NCBI GenBank assembly: GCA_023146675.1
Contig: JAGLBQ010000371.1
Coordinates: 1 to 6,468 of the forward strand
Source of the DNA: Cocleimonas sp.
GTDB lineage: Bacteria; Pseudomonadota; Gammaproteobacteria; Thiotrichales; Thiotrichaceae
Direction: 5' to 3'
Length of the DNA: 6,468 bases
How positions within the stretch are numbered: the stretch's first letter is position 1; each line of letters starts with the position of its first letter. The notes under the pieces are model-generated. The model was not told the origin of the DNA and did no database searches. It saw only the letters and a list, made by a program, of their open reading frames with translations. Made by a program: the position numbers and the translations under genes. Positions 1-4,900 of this stretch are shown in pieces.

Positions 1-43
1 CATCCCAATAAAAAACTTCACTGCTAAGTTTATTTGTTGCCAT
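1..43 (-). CDS. possible 5' end of a leftward gene, unrecognised
   Basis: On the minus strand an ATG at 43-41 opens a frame that reads MATNKLSSEVFYWD and runs off the left edge without a stop. An AGAGA stretch lies about 6 bases before the ATG and could serve as a weak ribosome-binding site. An in-frame stop lies ten codons upstream, so this would be the first ATG of the frame. Fourteen open codons prove little, since such a run occurs by chance about half the time. The layout, a divergent gene facing sbcD across a 409-bp region with regulatory sites, makes it plausible. No family can be recognised from so few residues. Confidence 0.32.
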   Translation of the reverse strand, partial: MATNKLSSEVFYWD

Positions 44-157
44 GATTGTCTCTAGTTTATTGGCTATCTATAAAGTGCGGGAGCACCATCACCCTGACGA
101 AAAAATACGTGACAAAACTTATCATTACCATCACTAGCCCCCTGCTCTAATACTTTT

Positions 158-225
158 TTGGTCAATAATTTCAGGCTAAAATCAGGATGCGCCCTTGATG
201 CAAATCACCCCTTATTGATAACCAA
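158..225. repeat. imperfect inverted repeat bracketing the FNR-type box
   Basis: The left arm TTGGTCAATAA (158-168) can pair with the right arm TTATTGATAACCAA (212-225), giving 11 base pairs with a three-base bulge (ATA, 218-220) and a 43-base loop. The loop contains the FNR-type box. The long loop and the lack of an adjoining T-tract argue against an ordinary terminator. It could be a second protein-binding palindrome, an RNA structure in a transcript crossing the region, or chance in AT-rich DNA. Confidence 0.35.
195..208. promoter_or_regulatory. FNR/ANR-type regulator binding site
   Basis: TTGATGCAAATCAC matches the FNR/ANR consensus TTGAT-N4-ATCAA at nine of the ten defined positions, with the correct four-base spacer. 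FNR and its relatives are oxygen-responsive CRP-family activators that bind this palindrome. The centre lies at 201.5, about 42 bp before the start predicted from the TATACT hexamer at 232-237, which is class II activator geometry for rightward transcription. A leftward promoter using AATTAT (170-165) would also lie close to activator distance, so control of a divergent gene is not excluded. Binding is inferred from sequence only. Confidence 0.5.
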
Positions 226-231
226 GTTTTA

Positions 232-237
232 TATACT
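232..237 (+). promoter_or_regulatory. -10 hexamer of a putative FNR-dependent promoter
   Basis: TATACT matches the sigma-70 -10 consensus at five of six positions. It lies within one base of the place expected for a class II FNR promoter whose activator box is centred at 201.5. No good -35 element is visible, as is usual when the activator occupies that position. Transcription would begin near 243-244 and run right, leaving roughly 210 bases before the sbcD start. Confidence 0.42.
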
Positions 238-377
238 TTTAATTATTTCCTTGGTAAATACTAGGCGGATTCTTTTATTATTCATTGTCAGACAGGGATA
301 AGGAGATACGATAAACGGATAACTGGAAACTTGTTGAAGGCTATGTTTTCTACTAATCCACTGTATAAATCATTATT

Positions 378-398
378 ATCGATATCGTATTGATTTTT
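378..398 (+). terminator. weak hairpin with T-tract, possible terminator
   Basis: ATCGATA (378-384) pairs with TATTGAT (388-394), with one G-T pair and a three-base loop, and is followed by four more T residues. The stem is short and AT-rich, so its stability should be low. If real, it would end a transcript of about 155 bases started near 243, before sbcD. It may equally be a chance palindrome around CGATATCG. Confidence 0.18.
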
Positions 399-440
399 AT
401 ACACTTGATAAAATTTACTGTTGTTTTGTAAACTGACTTA

Positions 441-446
441 TATAAT
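441..446 (+). promoter_or_regulatory. TATAAT box immediately before sbcD
   Basis: A perfect TATAAT ends six bases before the sbcD ATG. Normal spacing from the -10 puts the transcription start at or within a base or two of that ATG, predicting a leaderless or nearly leaderless mRNA. The stretch between the hexamer and the start (AGCTGC) has no Shine-Dalgarno sequence, which fits. No good -35 exists: the hexamer at 17-bp spacing is CTGTTG (418-423). A second weak candidate is TTGATA (405-410) with TGTAAA (427-432), which would leave a leader of about 15 bases. Confidence 0.4.
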
Positions 447-452
447 AGCTGC

Positions 453-1682
453 ATGAAAATAATCCACACCTCTGACTGGCATTTAGGTCAAAATTTTATG
501 GGAAAAAGTCGTGCGAGCGAGCATCAAGCTTTCCTCTCTTGGCTATTAGATCAAATTGAAATACATCAGGTTGATGCTCTGATTGTTGCAGGCGATATTT
601 TTGATACAGGTTCGCCTCCCAGTTATGCACGTGAAATTTACAACCATTTTATTGTTGATATTCAGAGCAAAAATTGTGTGCTCGTGATACTTGGGGGTAA
701 CCATGATTCTGTCGCCATGCTCAATGAATCCAAAGCATTATTAGCCTGTTTAAACACCCACGTTATCGCTGAAGTAAATGATAATAGTGATCAACACATT
801 ATCTCTCTAAGCAATCGCCAAGGTGATGTTGGTGCAATCTTGTGCGCTATCCCCTTTATTCGCCAACGCGATCTCTTACAAAGTAAAGCAGGACAAAGCG
901 GAGCAGACAAACAGCAAGCAATGCGACAATCTATTGCCGAATATTATCAAGCCTGCTACCAACAAGCAGAGCAACTGCGTGATAATAAAGCATTGCCAAT
1001 TATTGCCACAGGGCACTTAGTCACGGTCAATGCAAAAACAAGTGAATCAGTACGGGAGATTTATATCGGCACACTGGATGCCTTTCCCGCAAACGCCTTT
1101 CCACCTGTAGACTATATGGCGCTAGGGCATATCCATAAACCACAGCTAGTTGCTAAGTCTGAACATATTCGCTACAGCGGCTCACCCATTCCGCTAAGTT
1201 TTGATGAAACCAAAGGGAAAAAACCAAAATCTGTCGTTCTAGTGACATTTGAAGAAGGCAAGCTAGCACAAACACAAACTTTAGAAATCCCCTGCTTCCA
1301 ACCAATGGCTATTATTAAAGGCAACCTTAAAGATATTGAAAAAGAGCTTAGCAAGCTACTAGAATCCAACAAACTAAAAGACCAGCAAACCATCTGGCTA
1401 GAAATCGAAGTTGCCTCGCAGGACTATCTCAATGACTTACAAATAAGACTGCAACAAATAACTGCAGAACTGCCTGTTGAAATACTGCTACTACGCCGTG
1501 AACGTAAAAATAAGCAAGCAACGCTTCTTAATGAAGAAAAAGAAACGCTAAATGAGCTAAGTGTAGAAGATGTATTTGCCCGTCGACTAGATGAGGAAAC
1601 ATGGGAAACGGATGAATATAAACAGCGTGTAGAGCGGTTGAAAACTCGTTTTAAGCAGATTGTGAGTGAATTGGATGGGTAG
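453..1682 (+). CDS. sbcD: exonuclease SbcCD, nuclease subunit SbcD
   Basis: SbcD is the Mn-dependent nuclease subunit of the cytoplasmic SbcCD complex (bacterial Mre11-Rad50), which opens DNA hairpins and processes double-strand ends. The 409-residue product is close to the usual length of about 400. The five phosphoesterase motifs are present in order: SDWHLG (D8, H10), GDIFD (D48), GGNHD (N83, H84, D85), GHL (H188) and GHIH (H226, H228). The conserved GSPIPLSFDE follows at 243-252. The C-terminal capping region contains LPVEILLLRRE (340-350) and LNELSVEDVFARRL (366-379), as in enterobacterial SbcD. The ATG is fixed by the family's N-terminal MKI(I/L)HTSDWHLG, although no Shine-Dalgarno precedes it. 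In many gammaproteobacteria sbcC follows directly; here it does not, so the ATPase partner must be encoded elsewhere or be missing. The frame is intact. Confidence 0.98.
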   Translation: MKIIHTSDWHLGQNFMGKSRASEHQAFLSWLLDQIEIHQVDALIVAGDIFDTGSPPSYAREIYNHFIVDIQSKNCVLVILGGNHDSVAMLNESKALLACLNTHVIAEVNDNSDQHIISLSNRQGDVGAILCAIPFIRQRDLLQSKAGQSGADKQQAMRQSIAEYYQACYQQAEQLRDNKALPIIATGHLVTVNAKTSESVREIYIGTLDAFPANAFPPVDYMALGHIHKPQLVAKSEHIRYSGSPIPLSFDETKGKKPKSVVLVTFEEGKLAQTQTLEIPCFQPMAIIKGNLKDIEKELSKLLESNKLKDQQTIWLEIEVASQDYLNDLQIRLQQITAELPVEILLLRRERKNKQATLLNEEKETLNELSVEDVFARRLDEETWETDEYKQRVERLKTRFKQIVSELDG

Positions 1683-1930
1683 TTGAGCTTTACCTAGCTA
1701 CGATAGTAGATGGGCGCACTCCCATTCACCTCAATAATTAGTTCTTGGTCTGCTTTGTTGTTCATTTCAAGAGGTCAGTCAGGTTCTGTTTAATCATGGA
1801 GTAACTAGTTAAAGTCCATTCAAAGAACTATCTATCAATCAATACACTCAGAAAATACCTCTTAGCGTATCTGTTATACCCCTCCTTTAGTCATCAAAAA
1901 ATAGGTAATATATTAACCACCATGTTCATA

Positions 1931-1959
1931 TTGATCACTCATTAATCAAAATAAATATT
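1931..1959 (+). promoter_or_regulatory. weak sigma-70-like promoter for the large exported protein
   Basis: TTGATC (1931-1936, four of six to the -35 consensus) and AATATT (1954-1959, four of six to the -10) are separated by 17 bp. The predicted start near 1966 leaves a leader of about 22 bases containing the ribosome-binding site. Both hexamers are weak, and in such AT-rich DNA other pairs are possible, for example TAATAT at 1906-1911. Confidence 0.3.
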
Positions 1960-1961
1960 TA

Positions 1962-1975
1962 ATTAAGCGCTTTAA
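1962..1975. promoter_or_regulatory. LacI-family-like operator (AAGCGCTT core)
   Basis: ATTAAGCGCTTTAA carries a perfect 8-bp palindrome, AAGCGCTT (1965-1972), with the central CG typical of LacI/GalR-family operators; the well-known cre and sugar-regulator sites share the core AANCGNTT. It overlaps the predicted transcription start of the large gene, a good place for a repressor. The flanks are not symmetrical beyond the core. A sugar-responsive repressor would suit a carbohydrate-active product, but no regulator gene is in the window. Confidence 0.28.
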
Positions 1976-1977
1976 AA

Positions 1978-1982
1978 GGGAG
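1978..1982 (+). promoter_or_regulatory. ribosome-binding site of the large exported protein
   Basis: GGGAG, preceded by four A residues, lies five bases before the ATG at 1988. It fixes this start, which is also the one that gives a complete signal peptide. Confidence 0.75.
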
Positions 1983-1987
1983 ATATT

Positions 1988-4900
1988 ATGACAAGTAAAT
2001 TAATTTCACTACGGTCTATTTGGTTAAGCATAGTTTTTATATTAATTATCAATAATTCATGCTTTGCAGCAGAGCCTAGCGCATTTCAAAGCTGGGCAAA
2101 AACAGCCAAAATTGGAGGTGCTGCTATTTATACAGGAATGACAAGCACCGAAATGAATCAAATATTAGATAATATGATCAGTCAACATGTCACGGTCATA
2201 GAAGCTGATTCTGATCTTTCAAACTACCAGTCAGATGCTAAGTTTGAATTAGAGCTAGTGTTAATACGAAAATTTACGGATGCTGCTCATCAACGTGGTC
2301 TACGCGTTGTATGGTATATACCTGCATTAGAAGTTATTACCATGAATGGTAAAAATATTAATAAAACAATGGCAAAAGATCATCCTGACTGGCTTCAAAT
2401 AGGATTGACAGGACAAGAAAATGTATTTTATGGTGGTGGTGGACAGGTATTTTGGGTAGAGCCTGATGCAGAAAGTGCTTGGATGTCGCCAAGTTCATCT
2501 GGATATCGTCATTACTTCTTTGAACGTGTTAAGAAAATTGTGGCTACTGGGGTTGATGGTCTATGGGCTGATGTCCCTATTTATGCTGACTTTGGTCCAA
2601 CGAAGTGGAGCGGCTTTAACCCAGAAGCGGTTACAAAATTTGAATCTGATACGGGCTTTTCTAGACCAACAGCGGAAGATTGGAATGATCCTGCTTGGAG
2701 ACGTTGGATTCATTGGCGTCATGAAGAACTAGCACGTTTCTTAACAGATCTTACGAATAGCGCAAGAAGTATTAACCCAGAATTTGCCATTTTTGCTGAA
2801 ACACTTCCCACAGATTATAATGGTGGCACGATCTATGGCTTGGATGCTAGCTATCTAAAAACAATAGAAGGTTTAACGGAAGTTTGGGAAATAGATACGA
2901 TGAGTAATAATGTCGGAATGAGAAATGCTCGTTCTGATGACTGGATTTCATTTATATCTGCACTTAAATATGCACGAGGCGCGACAGGTCATAAGCCTTC
3001 TTGGGTCTTCAGTTATGGAAAACAAGCAGATGATGCACAGCAGGTGATGGTGCAAGCATTAATTGCGGGCAATAATCCTTATGAATTAAAAGTTCCAGAA
3101 ATGGCAACAACGGTTGGCAGTATCTTTCGTACCCGCATGTTTAACTGGACGGATACCTACAGCCCTTATTTGTTCAATGCTCAATCTACAGCAAAAACAG
3201 GTGTCTTATTTTCCTCTGAAAGTCGTGACTATGTAGATAAATTTTCAGGCTTAGGAATGTTTGCAACCACTGATTCTAATGGTGACAATCTATGGTGGGC
3301 AGGCTCCCCTAACGAGAGTGTTTATCAACGAGACTATCTAGCGGAACACCGTGGTTTAATCAAAATACTAGTCAATGAGCACATTCCTTTCAATGTATTG
3401 GTTCGACCTGATAGTAATGAATTAAATCAATACCAAACCCTTCTTTTGCCTAATGTTGAAGCTATTTCTGATGCGGAAAGTAATTTATTGAAACAGTATG
3501 TTCAACAAGGTGGACACCTCATTATCACAGGCCCTAACCCCACTGGTTTAAATGAATACGGTAACACTCGTGGAAATTATGCTCTCGCTAGCTTATTAGG
3601 TTTTAATAAAGGAGATACTATCCCTAATGAGACAACTAATACTATTGGTGCTGGCTCTATACATTACTATGCTGAACGACTAGGCAAGCAATACCTCACG
3701 ACAAATAATAGTAGCGCACGTAATAAAATTGCATCTGATATTCGTTCAAAGAGTAATATTAATATTCAAACGAATGCAGATTCACGTATTTATGTAGAAA
3801 CCTCCCAACTAGGTGAGCAAGCCGTACTCCAATTTGTGAACTATATTGGCATGAACGGGAGCTTCTCTATTGAACCAAGAACGATTGAAGTAACCTATAC
3901 CATTCCAGAGCTTAAACAGGTTTCCAGTATTGTATTAACCAACCCTGATAATACAGCTGCAAGTCCAAGTAATATTGTATTTACACAGTCTGGTTCAGAC
4001 ATATCATTTAACATTCCCATCACACAGTATGCACTTGTTTTAATTTCCTACTCAAATGCACAAAATGTCGTTCACAACCACACACCTGTTGCAAATGATG
4101 ACAAGCTAACCACCAATATCAACACGGCTTTAACCTTTAGCCATTCCAGCTTGCTGAGTAATGATGGTGATTTAGATCCCGATATATTGACTATTCAAGA
4201 GGTTAAATCAACAACAGGGACAGTAGGGTCAATTAGCAATCAAGGAAATGGTAATTATACCTATACGCCTGCCAACAATTTTGCAGGGATTGATACACTG
4301 GAATACACCTTAAATGATGGCAATGGAAACGAAGATAAAGGGATTATTAACATTCATGTTGGGCTAATTTCTAATCTTTATGTTCCAGAAACTATCACAC
4401 TTCTTCAAGCCATTGCAGATGGTGATAACCTCGCAGACTTCACTAGTATTGATGGGCTGACATATGATATTAAAGCAAAAACTATCAATGGAAGTAAAGT
4501 TGTTGACTGGTATGCAACAACAACCCTAGCAGAGGATGCCGCAAATATTGATCACATCAAAATATCTTATCTTGGTCAATATTCTCATGCAAACACAAAT
4601 CAAACGGCTTATCTCTATAATTTCCAATCGTCAAGTTGGGAGGTCATTGATACAGCAATCGTTGGAAACGTTAATCATCACCCTATTTCCTACACACTCA
4701 ACAGTCATATTGAACGCTATATGTCACCCCAAAAGAAAATTCGTCTACGTATTAAGGGGGTCCGTTCTGCGGGTGATCTTTATAGCTGGTCAGACCAACT
4801 TTCTTGGAAGGTTACCACTAAAATAGTATCAATAAATACAGCTCCGATAGCCAATAACCAAACTATCACGGTATCCAACAACACCTCTACGGCAACAACA

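Larger units (their letters stand above)
44..452. other. 409-bp noncoding control region before sbcD
   Basis: I see no convincing gene here on either strand. The stretch is AT-rich and holds an inverted repeat, an FNR-type box with a matching -10 hexamer, a weak hairpin with a T-tract and a second -10 just before sbcD, all listed separately. An isolated AAGGAG at 300-305 looks like a ribosome-binding site, but no ATG, GTG or TTG follows at usable distance. The region probably separates two divergently transcribed units if the leftward gene at the edge is real. Confidence 0.6.
1683..1987. other. 305-bp intergenic stretch, no gene seen
   Basis: Neither strand shows a supportable coding region, and I see no remnant of sbcC. 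No good terminator for sbcD is visible: the only hairpin, ATGGG (1710-1714) with CCCAT (1721-1725), is short and lacks a T-tract. The last 60 bases hold the candidate promoter, operator and ribosome-binding site of the downstream gene. The gap length and these signals suggest the two genes are not one operon. Confidence 0.6.

Noticed and set aside
12..137. Rightward frame ending in a His-rich tail (...KVREHHHPDEKIRDKTYHYHH, stop at 135-137) after a hydrophobic stretch, resembling the C-terminus of a membrane protein.
   Set aside because: A stop at 9-11 blocks the frame upstream, and the only ATG (42) would cut the hydrophobic stretch in half and has no ribosome-binding site. It could be real only with a frameshift in the A-run at 13-18, for which there is no other evidence. 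It also conflicts with the leftward start at 43.
343..393. A 16-codon reading frame (MFSTNPLYKS...) in the sbcD leader, preceded by GAAGG.
   Set aside because: The GAAGG is only two bases from the ATG, too close to work well, and the peptide has no recognisable features.
1710..1725. ATGGG/CCCAT hairpin after sbcD as a terminator.
   Set aside because: The stem is five base pairs and is followed by mixed sequence with no T-tract.
1741..1765. A sigma-54 promoter suggested by TTGGTCTGCTTTGTTG.
   Set aside because: The GG and GC doublets required at -24 and -12 are not both present at the correct spacing.
1802..1811. TAACTAGTTA, a perfect 10-bp palindrome.
   Set aside because: Several palindromes of this length are expected by chance in a window this size, and nothing around it suggests a role.
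1740..1829. AGTTCTT (1740-1746) and AAGAACT (1823-1829) as inverted repeats of a mobile element remnant.
   Set aside because: Seven-base arms with 76 bases between them are within chance, and there is no target-site duplication or transposase fragment.
1931..1949. TTGAT and ATCAA arms before the large gene, like an FNR box.
   Set aside because: The arms are nine bases apart instead of four, so they would not fit an FNR dimer.
1988..2068. The large protein as a lipoprotein, because of C25 near the signal peptide end.
   Set aside because: The residues before C25 are NNS rather than a lipobox such as L-[AS]-[GA]-C, and SCFA gives a normal signal peptidase I site.
3359..3590. The amidotransferase-like part of the large protein as an active glutaminase.
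   Set aside because: No cysteine is seen at the nucleophile position, and the context is that of a beta-galactosidase trimerisation-type domain, which is structural.
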